Assembly: GCA_000335735.1 (NCBI GenBank)
Contig: AMYY01000001.1
Location: forward strand, 1-64,000
Length of the DNA: 64,000 nucleotides
Source of the DNA: an alpha proteobacterium L41A
GTDB taxonomy: Bacteria; Pseudomonadota; Alphaproteobacteria; Caulobacterales; Caulobacteraceae
Reading direction: 5' to 3'
The stretch's first letter is position 1. The number at the start of each line of letters is the position of its first letter. The notes under the pieces are model-generated. The model was not told the origin of the DNA, made no database searches, and was given only the letters and a program-made list of their open reading frames with translations. The translations under genes and the position numbers were made by a program. Shown in pieces: positions 39,457 to 48,409 of this stretch.

Positions 39457-40419
39457 ATGGAAACGCCTCCGTCGGACACCATCGCGACGCCCGAAAATCC
39501 GCTCGTCCTGATCTCGTCCAAGGTGTCCGCCGCGATCGACGGCTTCTTTCTTCAACTGCCCAACATCCTGGCGACGGCGGTCTTCGTCGTTCTGGTCTAT
39601 TTCGCCGCCAAGTATCTTGGCCGCCTAGTGACCCGCGTCGTGGCGCGACGCGATCGCCCGGACCTCGGGACACTCATGGGCTCCCTGACGACAGGCACGA
39701 TCTGGATTGTCGGCCTGCTCGGCGCGTCCGCTATTCTGTTTCCGAGCGTCAATCCCGGCAGCATTCTGGCAGGGCTTGGTGTGGGATCGGTCGCAATCGG
39801 CTTCGCCTTTAAGGATATTCTCCAAAATTTGCTCGCCGGGATTCTGCTGCTCATCCAGCGCCCATACAGGCGCGGAGATCAGGTTACGGTCCTCGATTAC
39901 GAGGGTACAATCGAGCACATCGAAAGCCGGGCGACATCTATCAAAACCTATGACGGCCGGCGCGTCGTTATTCCAAACGCCGCTCTGTATACGGCGCCTG
40001 TGGAGGTTCACACGGCTTTCGACATCAGACGTGACCAGTACGACGTCGGCATTGGCTATGCTGACGATCCCGAAGAGGCTGCGCGTCTTTTCCTCGATGC
40101 AATTAAGGTGCTCGATGGGGTTCAGTCAGACCCGGCGCCTGAGGTGTTGCCGTGGTCGCTGGATGACAGCTACGTCACCCTGAGGGTGCGTTGGTGGACA
40201 GAATCCCTTCGTACGGACATGGTGCATGTACGTCCTCGTGTGATCATCGCTTTGCACAAGACGGCAAAAATCAACGCTATCGATCTTCCTTTCCCGACCT
40301 CAGTCATGCTTCTTCACGATCAGACAGAGGACACAGATGGCGACAGGGCACGCCAGCGCGAAGGCTGGCCGACGACGGGACGAGATCCAAAGCCGAGAAC
40401 CCAGCGCCGCAATTTTTGA
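39457..40419 (+). CDS. Small-conductance mechanosensitive channel (MscS family)
   Basis: 320 residues. A first hydrophobic segment lies at about 36-55 and two more before the pore-lining helix, which reads SILAGLGVGSVAIGFAFKDILQNLLAGILLLIQRP, split over about 105-140; the Gly/Ala pattern and the FAFKDILQN end are MscS hallmarks. A beta domain follows: YRRGDQVTVLDYEGTIEHI and VVIPNAALYTAPV. It should release solutes during hypo-osmotic shock. The last about 30 residues are hydrophilic and Arg-rich. A weak GGAAC-N16-GGTT precedes the start. Confidence 0.92.
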   Translation: METPPSDTIATPENPLVLISSKVSAAIDGFFLQLPNILATAVFVVLVYFAAKYLGRLVTRVVARRDRPDLGTLMGSLTTGTIWIVGLLGASAILFPSVNPGSILAGLGVGSVAIGFAFKDILQNLLAGILLLIQRPYRRGDQVTVLDYEGTIEHIESRATSIKTYDGRRVVIPNAALYTAPVEVHTAFDIRRDQYDVGIGYADDPEEAARLFLDAIKVLDGVQSDPAPEVLPWSLDDSYVTLRVRWWTESLRTDMVHVRPRVIIALHKTAKINAIDLPFPTSVMLLHDQTEDTDGDRARQREGWPTTGRDPKPRTQRRNF

Positions 40420-40764
40420 ATACTAACCCTGATCCGACGCTCGTAACGGCTAACGCGCGCTCTTACGCTTGGGTGCTTGGTACGAGCAGAGCCCGATCTC
40501 GATGCCATGCCCTATGGTGATCCACGGCTCGCTGCCGCCAACACGACTAATGACAGTGCCATGCACCATGCGCGAAAATGTACGACGTTGGCGAGCTTAG
40601 ATGTCGGCCTTCCCGGCGCCCGAGTATCGTTTCGACCTCAGCCTGACGGCAGGCGAGGGGAAGATTACGGCTCGCTATGGTCCATCGTTCGCAATTACGA
40701 AGAGCTGGCTGCCTATCAACATTGGGCCTACGCTGTCTGCTCATAATGCAAGGGCGCTAGGCGA
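40420..40764. other. Region between mscS and the SLC13 gene, about 345 bases
   Basis: Lower in GC and with weaker codon structure than the flanking genes. No tRNA, hairpin terminator or known promoter match was found; a TGATCC and a CGTA at 40430-40445 are only 6 bases apart and so not an ECF promoter. The 3' half contains a possible 55-codon frame coupled to the next gene, listed separately. The 5' half shows nothing recognisable. Confidence 0.5.
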
Positions 40765-40768
40765 GTGA
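40601..40768 (+). CDS. Possible small protein, 55 residues, coupled to the permease gene
   Basis: An ATG frame whose stop overlaps the GTG start of the downstream permease (GTGA), a junction type seen at many real operon boundaries in this window. The translation has a protein-like centre (EYRFDLSLTAGEGKITARYG) with no signal or membrane segment and no family that I recognise. The ribosome site is weak (GGCGAG). It could also be a remnant of a longer gene. Confidence 0.3.
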   Translation: MSAFPAPEYRFDLSLTAGEGKITARYGPSFAITKSWLPINIGPTLSAHNARALGE

Positions 40769-42540
40769 CGCTTCAACAGGGACTGGCCTTTGGCCTTGTC
40801 GGGCTGACAATCGGCGCCTTCATCTGGGGTCGGTTTCGTTATGACCTGGTCGCGGTCGTGGCGTTGGTTGCAGGATTGGCGATCGGCATCATCCCCGCCG
40901 AGGCTGCGTTTGACGGTTTCAAGAACGACGTCACCGTCATCATCGCCTGCGCGCTGATCGTTTCGGCGGCCTTCGCCCGATCGGGAGTCATTGAGCTCGC
41001 GATGCGGCGGGTGATGCCGCTTCTCAAGACTGAGCGCTCTCAGGTTCCGGTTCTGACCGGCGCTGTGACGTTGCTTTCCATGGCGACGAAGAATGTCGGC
41101 GCACTGGCGATCATGATGCCGGTGGCGCTTCAGGTGGCGCGCCAGACGAAGTCGTCTCCCTCACGGCTCCTGATGCCGATGGCTTTCGGCACCATGGCGG
41201 GCGGCATGGTCACCCTGGTCGGGACCGCCCCGAACATCATCGTCGCCGAAGTGCGCCAAGGCATCGTTGGCGAACCCTTCGCCATGTTTGACTACGCACC
41301 AGTGGGCTTAGCGCTCACGCTGATCGCCTTGGTGTTTTTGGCGTTCGGCTATCGCCTGTTGCCCCGCGATCGACAGGGCGCAACGTCCATGAGCGCGGCC
41401 TTGGCCGCCAATGCCTATGCCACGGAAGTCAGGGCGCCTGAAGGCTGGGCTCCGGGATCTATGACCGTGTCCGCTCTTGCCGCCCTCGGCGACGACGAGG
41501 TCAAGATCATGGCGCTGATCCGTTCAGGGAAACGGCGGCTGAGTCCCAGAGGCAATGTCGTCGTCAAAGCGGGTGACGCGCTGCTGATCGAGGGCGAGCA
41601 GCAGGCGCTGGAGGGCTTCGTCAGTCGGGCTCAGATGAATCTGATCCGCGATGATCGCCCGGTTCCCATAGCGACCGCATCCGAGGAGATTGCGATCGTA
41701 GAGGCGGTAATCGGCCGAAACTCCCCGCTGCAAGGGCAGTCTGTTCGAAGCTCGGATCTATACGGCCAGCACGGGATCAATCTGCTGGGCGTGTCGCGAA
41801 GCGGCTTTCAATTGACCCAGCATCTGCGGACGGCGAAACTGGCCCCCGGCGATATCATCCTGCTTCAAGGCGCCGAACAGGCGCTGCCGGTCGCGCTGAG
41901 GGCGCTGGATTTACTGCCTCTGGCGGAGCGTCAGGTTCAACTCGGAAGCGTGCGCAGGCGGTTCATGCCGGCTGTTGTTCTTGCGTGCGCCATGACCCTC
42001 GTCGGCCTTGGCCTGGTTCCAGTCGCCGTCGCCTTCTTCGGCGCCGCCGTCGTGATCGTCGCCTTGGGCGGCTTGAAGATGCGTGAGGCCTATGCCGCCC
42101 TCGATGGACCTCTGCTGGTTCTGATCGCAGCCCTCATTCCCGTCTCAGACGCGATCCAATCCACGGGTGGGTCCGATCTGATCGCGGGACTGCTTCGCCA
42201 CGTGTTCACAGGCTTGCCGGGCGTTGTCGCGATCACCGGCGTCATGCTCGCCTCAATGGCGGTTACGCCCTTCCTGAATAATGCGGCGACCGTTCTGATC
42301 GTCGCCCCGATCGGAGCGACGCTGGCCAAGCAGCTTGGCTACAATCCGGACCCGTTCCTAATGGCGGTCGCGGTCGGCGCCGCGTGCGACTTCCTGACGC
42401 CCATTGGTCATCAGTGCAACACGCTGGTCATGGGACCTGGGGGCTATAAGTTTTCTGATTATCCCAGGCTGGGCGCGCCTTTGAGCGCGCTCGTTCTGGT
42501 CACGGGGCCATCGCTCATCTTGCTGTTTTGGCCTCTTTGA
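40765..42540 (+). CDS. SLC13/DASS-type permease with two cytoplasmic RCK_C (TrkA-C) domains
   Basis: 591 residues, GTG start. Membrane halves of about 5-6 helices each flank a soluble centre (about 205-390). The first half has GFKNDVTVIIACALIVSAAF and MATKNVGALAIMMPVAL; the second half repeats the hairpin as FLNNAATVLIVAPIGATLA and ends DFLTPIGHQCNTLVMGPGGY. The central part contains two RCK_C domains (DEVKIMALIRSGKRRLSPRGN and VGVSRSG-like LLGVSRSGFQLTQHL blocks). Proteins of this build carry anions such as sulfate or dicarboxylates; the substrate is unknown. Confidence 0.88.
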   Translation: MTLQQGLAFGLVGLTIGAFIWGRFRYDLVAVVALVAGLAIGIIPAEAAFDGFKNDVTVIIACALIVSAAFARSGVIELAMRRVMPLLKTERSQVPVLTGAVTLLSMATKNVGALAIMMPVALQVARQTKSSPSRLLMPMAFGTMAGGMVTLVGTAPNIIVAEVRQGIVGEPFAMFDYAPVGLALTLIALVFLAFGYRLLPRDRQGATSMSAALAANAYATEVRAPEGWAPGSMTVSALAALGDDEVKIMALIRSGKRRLSPRGNVVVKAGDALLIEGEQQALEGFVSRAQMNLIRDDRPVPIATASEEIAIVEAVIGRNSPLQGQSVRSSDLYGQHGINLLGVSRSGFQLTQHLRTAKLAPGDIILLQGAEQALPVALRALDLLPLAERQVQLGSVRRRFMPAVVLACAMTLVGLGLVPVAVAFFGAAVVIVALGGLKMREAYAALDGPLLVLIAALIPVSDAIQSTGGSDLIAGLLRHVFTGLPGVVAITGVMLASMAVTPFLNNAATVLIVAPIGATLAKQLGYNPDPFLMAVAVGAACDFLTPIGHQCNTLVMGPGGYKFSDYPRLGAPLSALVLVTGPSLILLFWPL

Positions 42541-42625
42541 TTGGCTCGAGGCCATGAGATGGCGCTAAATAGACAGGTCAGGATTACCGCTACCGGCTGT
42601 TCGCCGGCTTGATATCCCGAGCCGA

Positions 42626-43138
42626 TTATGAGGGCCTGACAGCCTCATAGTGTGGCTTCGAAGAGTCCGAAGTGTCGCGAGGCTGCATCAAAACGGCCAG
42701 GCGTTCGACAGCTTCAGCCATCGCCAGTCGTTCGCTGTGTGGAAGTTCCGACAAGGCAGCAAGGAAGCCGTCGCCCAGCAGGCCCGGGGACGTACTCAAC
42801 GCCTGCCGCCCCGCGTCGGTCAAACGCACATGGACAACGCGGCGATCCTCGGTCGAGCGATAGCGGGCGGCCATGCCCTTGGCTTCGAGCTTGTCCAGCA
42901 CGGCGACGACGGTCGGCGCTGACATGGAAACGTCCCGCGATATGGTGCTGGTACTGACTTCGCCCAAAGCGCGGACGGATTGCAGCACGAGGAGCTGCGG
43001 CAGCGTCAGCCCGGTCAGACGTGAGATTTCTCGAGACCGAACATCAATCGCCTGGGCGATGCGACGGACCGATCGGACAAGAGATGCGGTGGCGTCAACC
43101 GCCGCTTCAGGGCCTGGCTCATGGGAAATATCGGCCAT
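42626..43138 (-). CDS. MarR-family transcriptional regulator
   Basis: 170 residues from the ATG at 43138; an ATG at 43168 would add ten basic residues and is an alternative. The winged helix-turn-helix is visible: LTLPQLLVLQSVRALGEVSTSTISRD split over about 42-68, recognition helix SAPTVVAVLDKLEAKG, and wing YRSTEDRRVVHVRLTDAGRQAL. The gene is divergent from the NAGGN operon, whose start is 65 bases away. It is thus a good candidate to control that operon, although MarR genes also act elsewhere. Confidence 0.88.
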   Translation of the reverse strand: MADISHEPGPEAAVDATASLVRSVRRIAQAIDVRSREISRLTGLTLPQLLVLQSVRALGEVSTSTISRDVSMSAPTVVAVLDKLEAKGMAARYRSTEDRRVVHVRLTDAGRQALSTSPGLLGDGFLAALSELPHSERLAMAEAVERLAVLMQPRDTSDSSKPHYEAVRPS

Positions 43139-43203
43139 TCGGGTTGAACTCTTTCGTGTCCTAACCATTTGTACCCGCTGCTTCCACAATTCAAGGAGGA
43201 CCC

Positions 43204-44979
43204 ATGTGCGGTCTTAGCGGCGAGATCAATTTCGACGGACGACCGGCCGATGCCGGCGCCGTTCAACGCATGACCGATGCGCTCTCGCCCCGTGGACCGG
43301 ATGGCTCCGGCATTGTTATGCGCGGCTCGGTGGGGCTGGGTCACCGCCGTTTGAAGATCATCGACCTGAGTGAGAAAGCTCAGCAGCCGATGGTGGACCC
43401 TGACCTGGGCGTGACCCTGGCGTTCAACGGCTGCATCTACAACTATCCCGAACTGCGCGAAGAGCTGCAGGGGATGGGGTTCCGCTTCTTCTCGCACGGC
43501 GACACCGAGGTCATCATCAAGGCTTGGAAGGCGTGGGGCGAAGCCTGCGTCGAGCGGTTCAAGGGCATGTTCGCCTTCGTGCTGCATGAGCGCGACACCG
43601 GCCGCACCGTGATCGCCCGCGACCGCTTCGGCATCAAGCCGCTGTATCTGGCCGAACAGGGCAAGCGTCTGCGGTTTGCCTCAACCCTGCCGGCCTTGCT
43701 GGCGGCGGGCGATATTGACAAGACCATCGATCCCGTCGGCCTTCACCACTACATGACCTTCCATGCGGTCGTGCCGCCGCCGCACACGATCCTGAAGGGT
43801 GTCAAGAAGTTCCTGCCGGCGACCATCCGCGTGATCGAGGCGGATGGACGGGCCAAGGACCGCCTCTACTGGCAGCCCGACATGACCCGCCATCCTGAGG
43901 ATGCGGCCCTGACGGCCGAGGATTGGCGCGACCGGGTTCTGGACAGTCTGCGCGAAGCCGTGAAGCGCCGCATGGTCGCCGACGTGCCGGTAGGCGTGCT
44001 GCTGTCGGGTGGAGTGGACTCCAGCCTGATTGTCGGTCTGCTGGCCGAACTGGGTCAGAAGGACCTGATGACCTTCTCCGTCGGTTTTGAAGAGGCCAAT
44101 GGCGAGAAGGGCGACGAGTTCGTCTATTCCGACCTGATCGCCAAACATTACGGGACCAAGCATCACCAGATCTTCGTGCCGCACAAGCGGCTGATGGAAG
44201 CCCTGCCGGGCGCCATCGGCGCCATGTCAGAGCCGATGGTCTCTTACGACAACGTCGGCTTCTACCTGCTGAGCCAGGAAGTCTCGAAACATATCAAGGT
44301 GGTGCAGTCCGGCCAGGGCGCCGACGAGGTGTTCGCCGGTTATCACTGGTATCCGCCGATGCTGGGCGCGGCCGATCCGGTCGAAACCTACGCCAAGGCC
44401 TTCTTCGACCGCAGTCACGACACGCTGAAGACCCAACTGAACGGCGCCTACATGGCCGACACCGACGTCAGCCGCGCCTTGGTCGAGGCTCATTTCGCGC
44501 AAGGCCGCGCAGCGACGCCGGTCGACCAAGCCCTGCGTCTGGACAGCCAGGTGATGCTGGTCGACGACCCGGTGAAGCGGGTCGACAACATGACCATGGC
44601 CTGGGGTCTGGAGGCGCGTGTGCCCTTCCTGGATCACGAACTGGTCGAACTGGCGGGGCGCATCCCGCCCGAGCATAAGCTGGCGCAAGGCGGCAAGGGC
44701 GTTCTGAAAGAAGCGGCGCGTCTGGTGATCCCCTCCGAGGTCATCGATCGCAAGAAGGGCTATTTCCCCGTGCCCGCGCTGAAATACATCCAGGGTCCAT
44801 ATCTGGACATGGTGCGCGAGGCCCTGACCAACCAGGCGGCGCGTGATCGCGGCCTGTTCGAACGGGGCTATCTGGACACCCTGTTCGCCAATCCCACCGA
44901 GCACATCACACCCCTTCGCGGCTCTGAGCTTTGGCAGGTCGCCGTCCTGGAAATGTGGATGCAGCAGCATGGCGTCTGA
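43204..44979 (+). CDS. asnO: N-acetylglutaminylglutamine amidotransferase (asparagine synthase family)
   Basis: 591 residues. The N-terminal class II glutamine amidohydrolase uses Cys2 (MCGLSGEINF), with RFNGCIYN-like LAFNGCIYNYPELREEL. The C-terminal ATP-pyrophosphatase domain has VGVLLSGGVDSSLIVGLLAE. Length and neighbours identify the NAGGN branch, not plain asparagine synthetase B. It amidates the C-terminus of the dipeptide N-acetylglutaminylglutamine to give the osmoprotectant NAGGN. A perfect AAGGAGGA lies 5 bases upstream of ATG. The stop overlaps the next gene by 11 bases. First of the trio asnO-ngg-peptidase. Confidence 0.93.
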   Translation: MCGLSGEINFDGRPADAGAVQRMTDALSPRGPDGSGIVMRGSVGLGHRRLKIIDLSEKAQQPMVDPDLGVTLAFNGCIYNYPELREELQGMGFRFFSHGDTEVIIKAWKAWGEACVERFKGMFAFVLHERDTGRTVIARDRFGIKPLYLAEQGKRLRFASTLPALLAAGDIDKTIDPVGLHHYMTFHAVVPPPHTILKGVKKFLPATIRVIEADGRAKDRLYWQPDMTRHPEDAALTAEDWRDRVLDSLREAVKRRMVADVPVGVLLSGGVDSSLIVGLLAELGQKDLMTFSVGFEEANGEKGDEFVYSDLIAKHYGTKHHQIFVPHKRLMEALPGAIGAMSEPMVSYDNVGFYLLSQEVSKHIKVVQSGQGADEVFAGYHWYPPMLGAADPVETYAKAFFDRSHDTLKTQLNGAYMADTDVSRALVEAHFAQGRAATPVDQALRLDSQVMLVDDPVKRVDNMTMAWGLEARVPFLDHELVELAGRIPPEHKLAQGGKGVLKEAARLVIPSEVIDRKKGYFPVPALKYIQGPYLDMVREALTNQAARDRGLFERGYLDTLFANPTEHITPLRGSELWQVAVLEMWMQQHGV

Positions 44980-46738
44980 TATCCGCCCCGAGCGATCAAA
45001 GGCGCATCGGCTGAAACGTCTGCGGCATGAGGGCCTGAAGCCCCCGGTGCAGTCTGGCGACGGACCGACCCCGGATGCCGTGCTGGACTGCGGCTGGGGC
45101 CGACTGTTGTTCGCCCAGACCTTCGAGACGGCCGAGCCGTTGGTCGAGGCCCTGCGCGCCGAAGGGCCGGACCGGCGCGACATAGCCTTCTATGTTCGCA
45201 ATCCGCACGTCCTGCTAGCCTCGGCGCCGCAGGAGTTGTTCCTGGATCCGTCGCATACCTATCGGCTGGAACTGGCGACCTATCGCACCAGCCGACGCCA
45301 GCCCCGGGGCTTCACCGTGCGTCGTCTGACGTCGGAAACGGATGCGCAGGCGGTCAACGACATCTACGCCAAGCGCAAGATGGTGCCGGTTCCGCCAGAC
45401 TTCTTCTGGTCGCATCGGGACGACCGGACCCTGACCTATTTCGTCGCCGAGGATACGGTGACGGGGGCTGTGATCGGCACTGTGACGGGCGTCAACCACG
45501 CCCGCGCCTTTCAGGATCCGGAATGCGGCTCTTCGCTATGGTGCTTGGCGGTCGATCCCCAGGCGACCCAGCCGGGCGTTGGCGAGGCCTTGGTTCGGCG
45601 TCTGGCCGAACATTTCAAGACCCAAGGCCTGGCGCACATGGACCTGTCGGTGATGCACGACAACGACCAGGCCATCGCCCTGTACGAAAAGCTGGGTTTC
45701 CGTCGCGTCTCCTTCTTCGGGGTCAAACGCAAGAACCCGATCAACGAGGCCCTGTTCGTCGGCCCGACCGACGACCACGACCTGAACCCCTATGCCCGGA
45801 TCATCGTTGACGAGGCGCGACGACGCGGCATCCACACCGAGATCATCGACGGCGAGGGCGGGCTGTTTCGCCTGAACTGGGGCGGCCGGTCGGTCAGATG
45901 TCGCGAAAGTCTGTCGGAATTGACCTCGGCCGTCGCGCTCAGCATCTGCGACGACAAGCGGATGACGCGACGCATCGTCGAGGCGGCGGGCGTGCGCGTT
46001 CCCCAGAGGATCGATCCCGAAAGCCCGTCGACGATCGATGCGGCGCTGACCAAGTTCGGCGCCCTGGTCGTCAAACCGGCGCGCGGCGAGCAGGGGCAAG
46101 GCGTCGCGGTCGGCCTGACGACGATGAGCGAGGTCCAGACGGCCCTGGTTCGGGCGCGCCGCATCTGTTCCGAGGTTCTGGTCGAGGAACAGGTCCAAGG
46201 CGAGGACCTCCGGCTGGTGGTGATCGACTACAAGGTCGTCGCCTGCGCCCTGCGTCGTCCGCCGCGCGTCGTCGGCGACGGCCGCTCGACCTTGCGCGCC
46301 CTTGTCGAACACAAAAGCCGTCGTCGCGCCGCCGCCACCGGCGGGGAATCGACCATCCCCATCGACGCCGAGACGGAACGCACCCTGGCCGAGGCCGGCT
46401 ATCGTCTCGACGACGTGGCGCCTGAAGGCGCCGAGGTTCTGGTGCGCAAGGCGGCCAACCTGCACCTGGGCGGCACCATCCATAATGTGACGGATGAGGT
46501 GCATCCCGCCCTGATCCGCGCCGCCGTCGCCGCCGCCCGCGCCATCGATATCCCGGTCACCGGCATCGATCTGATGGTGAAATCGCCGCGCGAACCTGAC
46601 TACGCCTTCATCGAAGCCAATGAGCGCCCCGGCCTGGCCAACCACGAACCCCAACCGACTGCTGAGCGTTTCGTGGATCTGCTCTTTCCACTGTCCGCCC
46701 CGGCCGCTGCACGGACATTTCCGCGATCCGAAGCCTGA
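44969..46738 (+). CDS. ngg: N-acetylglutaminylglutamine synthetase (GNAT + ATP-grasp fusion)
   Basis: 589 residues from the ATG at 44969, inside the end of asnO. The N-terminal half (about 110-285) is a GNAT acetyltransferase domain with the acetyl-CoA loop region WCLAVDPQATQPGVGEALVRRL and MHDNDQAIALYEKLGFRRV. The C-terminal half (about 310-580) is an ATP-grasp ligase with LVVKPARGEQGQGVAVGL, LVEEQVQGEDLRLVVID and the metal-binding end FIEANERPGLANHEPQ. It would acetylate glutamine and join it to a second glutamine. The peptidase gene begins 10 bases downstream. Confidence 0.93.
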   Translation: MASDIRPERSKAHRLKRLRHEGLKPPVQSGDGPTPDAVLDCGWGRLLFAQTFETAEPLVEALRAEGPDRRDIAFYVRNPHVLLASAPQELFLDPSHTYRLELATYRTSRRQPRGFTVRRLTSETDAQAVNDIYAKRKMVPVPPDFFWSHRDDRTLTYFVAEDTVTGAVIGTVTGVNHARAFQDPECGSSLWCLAVDPQATQPGVGEALVRRLAEHFKTQGLAHMDLSVMHDNDQAIALYEKLGFRRVSFFGVKRKNPINEALFVGPTDDHDLNPYARIIVDEARRRGIHTEIIDGEGGLFRLNWGGRSVRCRESLSELTSAVALSICDDKRMTRRIVEAAGVRVPQRIDPESPSTIDAALTKFGALVVKPARGEQGQGVAVGLTTMSEVQTALVRARRICSEVLVEEQVQGEDLRLVVIDYKVVACALRRPPRVVGDGRSTLRALVEHKSRRRAAATGGESTIPIDAETERTLAEAGYRLDDVAPEGAEVLVRKAANLHLGGTIHNVTDEVHPALIRAAVAAARAIDIPVTGIDLMVKSPREPDYAFIEANERPGLANHEPQPTAERFVDLLFPLSAPAAARTFPRSEA

Positions 46739-46748
46739 AGGAGGCCCC

Positions 46749-47873
46749 TTGGCCCGCCCCGCGATAGACCTCGACTACCTGAAGGCCCGCCTGGCCGACC
46801 TGCTGAACACGCCCAGCCCGACCGGCTACACGGACGAGGCGGTCTGGCTCTTGTGCCGAGAACTCGAGCGGCTGGGCCTCGACTATGAAATGACCCGCCG
46901 CGGCGCCCTTCGCGCACGACTGCCGGGCCGTACGCCAAAACCGGCGCGCGCCATCGTCGCCCACGTCGACACCCTGGGCGCCCAGGTCAAACAGGTGAAG
47001 GCCAACGGCCGGCTGGACCTGGTCGCGATCGGTCACTGGTCGTCGCGTTTCGCCGAGGGGGCGCGGGCGACGATCTTCTCCGAGAGCGGCCCCTATCGCG
47101 GCACCATCCTGCCGTTGAAGGCGTCCGGCCATACCTTCAACGAAGAGGTGGACACCCAGCCGGTGAACTGGCGCCAGGTCGAGCTGCGCATCGACGCCGT
47201 GACCCACGGCCGCGAAGACACCTTGGCCTTGGGCGTAGATGTCGGCGACATCGTCGCCATCGACCCGCAGCCCGAGTTCATCGATACCGGCTTCATCGTC
47301 TCACGCCATCTGGACGACAAGGCGGGCGTCGCCACCCTTTTGGCTGCGCTGGAATGCATGATACGCGAAGATCGCACGCCGACGGTCGATACCTGGTGGC
47401 TGTTCACGATCGCCGAGGAGGTCGGGCTGGGCGCCTCATCCGTGCTGATTCCGGATGTCGCCGCCATGGTGACGGTCGACAATGGCACGACCGCGTCCGG
47501 CCAGAACTCCTCGGAGTTCGGCGTCACCATCGCCATGGCCGACCAGACAGGTCCCTTCGACTGGCACCTGTCACGCAAACTGGTTCAACTGGCCCGCGCC
47601 CACGATATCCCTCACCAGAAGGACGTCTTCCGGTACTATCGCTCCGACTCGGCCTCGGCCTTGGAAGCCGGCGCCGACATCCGGACCGCCTTGGTCACCT
47701 TCGGCATTGACGCCAGCCACGGCTATGAACGCATTCACGAAAGCGCGCTTGAAGACCTGTCGCGCCTGCTGATCGCCTATGCCGAAAGCGACGTCGAAAT
47801 CGGCCGAGACGCCAAGTCTTTGAGTGGAGCAAAAGGCTTTACCCACCAACCCGTGGGTGACGAGGGGGATTAG
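46749..47873 (+). CDS. M42-family metallopeptidase of the NAGGN osmoprotectant operon
   Basis: 374 residues, TTG start with AAGGAGG 5 bases upstream; a longer frame upstream lies inside ngg. Metal ligands of M42/M20-type co-catalytic aminopeptidases are visible: His in IVAHVDTLGAQV, Asp in SRHLDDKAGVATLL, the catalytic Glu pair in FTIAEEVGLGASS, Asp in TVDNGT and a late His in DASHGYERIHE. It is the third gene of the conserved trio and is thought to act in turnover of NAGGN or a related peptide, which is not proved. It has no signal peptide, so it is cytoplasmic. Confidence 0.9.
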   Translation: MARPAIDLDYLKARLADLLNTPSPTGYTDEAVWLLCRELERLGLDYEMTRRGALRARLPGRTPKPARAIVAHVDTLGAQVKQVKANGRLDLVAIGHWSSRFAEGARATIFSESGPYRGTILPLKASGHTFNEEVDTQPVNWRQVELRIDAVTHGREDTLALGVDVGDIVAIDPQPEFIDTGFIVSRHLDDKAGVATLLAALECMIREDRTPTVDTWWLFTIAEEVGLGASSVLIPDVAAMVTVDNGTTASGQNSSEFGVTIAMADQTGPFDWHLSRKLVQLARAHDIPHQKDVFRYYRSDSASALEAGADIRTALVTFGIDASHGYERIHESALEDLSRLLIAYAESDVEIGRDAKSLSGAKGFTHQPVGDEGD

Positions 47874-48136
47874 CGCTTAGAGGATCGCACTCGCCCAGCC
47901 CTCCTAAACTTACGTAAGGAATGTCGGCTTGAGGTAGCGTTCGACATGTCCGCTGCTGGCGCGATGGCGAAATTGGGGGCTTGCCAGCTGCGACGCCCGG
48001 GCGAATTGGCGCCAGACGCTCGACGCATCACGCCAGTACAGAAAATGTCTGTCGCCATCGGCAGGCCTTCGTTCTAGCCTGACGACGCTGCAATCAAAGG
48101 CGGATAAGCCGCTGGATCAGCAAGAGGAAACACACA

Positions 48137-48400
48137 ATGCGCATCCTGTACATCGCCGCTGCGGCCGCCTTGGCCTTGGCGGCCTGCTCCGACCGGACCG
48201 AGAAAAACGCCGCCGCCACCGCGGAAAACGCCGGCGACACCGTCGCCTCGGCGGCCAGCGACACAGCCGCGAATGCAGACGCCGCCGCCGACGCCACCGC
48301 GGCTGCGGCCAAGGACGCGGCAGCCGACGCCGACGCCGCCGCCGATACCGCGGCGCGCAAGACCGATGCGGCGGCCGACGCCGCAGCGCGGACCCAATAA
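48137..48400 (+). CDS. Small Ala/Asp-rich lipoprotein
   Basis: 87 residues. A lipoprotein signal peptide ends LALAACSDRT (Cys17). The mature part is almost entirely Ala, Asp, Thr and Lys in quasi-repeats of about 7-11 residues (such as ASDTAANADAAADATAAAAKDAAADADAAAD split over about 37-67), predicted as one long alpha-helix. It resembles the general build of small helical outer-membrane lipoproteins that form coiled coils, but the family is not recognised. The ribosome site GAGGAAA is about 8 bases upstream. A strong hairpin follows the stop. Confidence 0.72.
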   Translation: MRILYIAAAAALALAACSDRTEKNAAATAENAGDTVASAASDTAANADAAADATAAAAKDAAADADAAADTAARKTDAAADAAARTQ

Positions 48401-48409
48401 GACAAACGT

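Noticed and set aside
40430..40445. TGATCC followed by CGTA near the end of mscS as an ECF11 promoter
   Set aside because: The two elements are only 6 bases apart, far too close for -35/-10 boxes.
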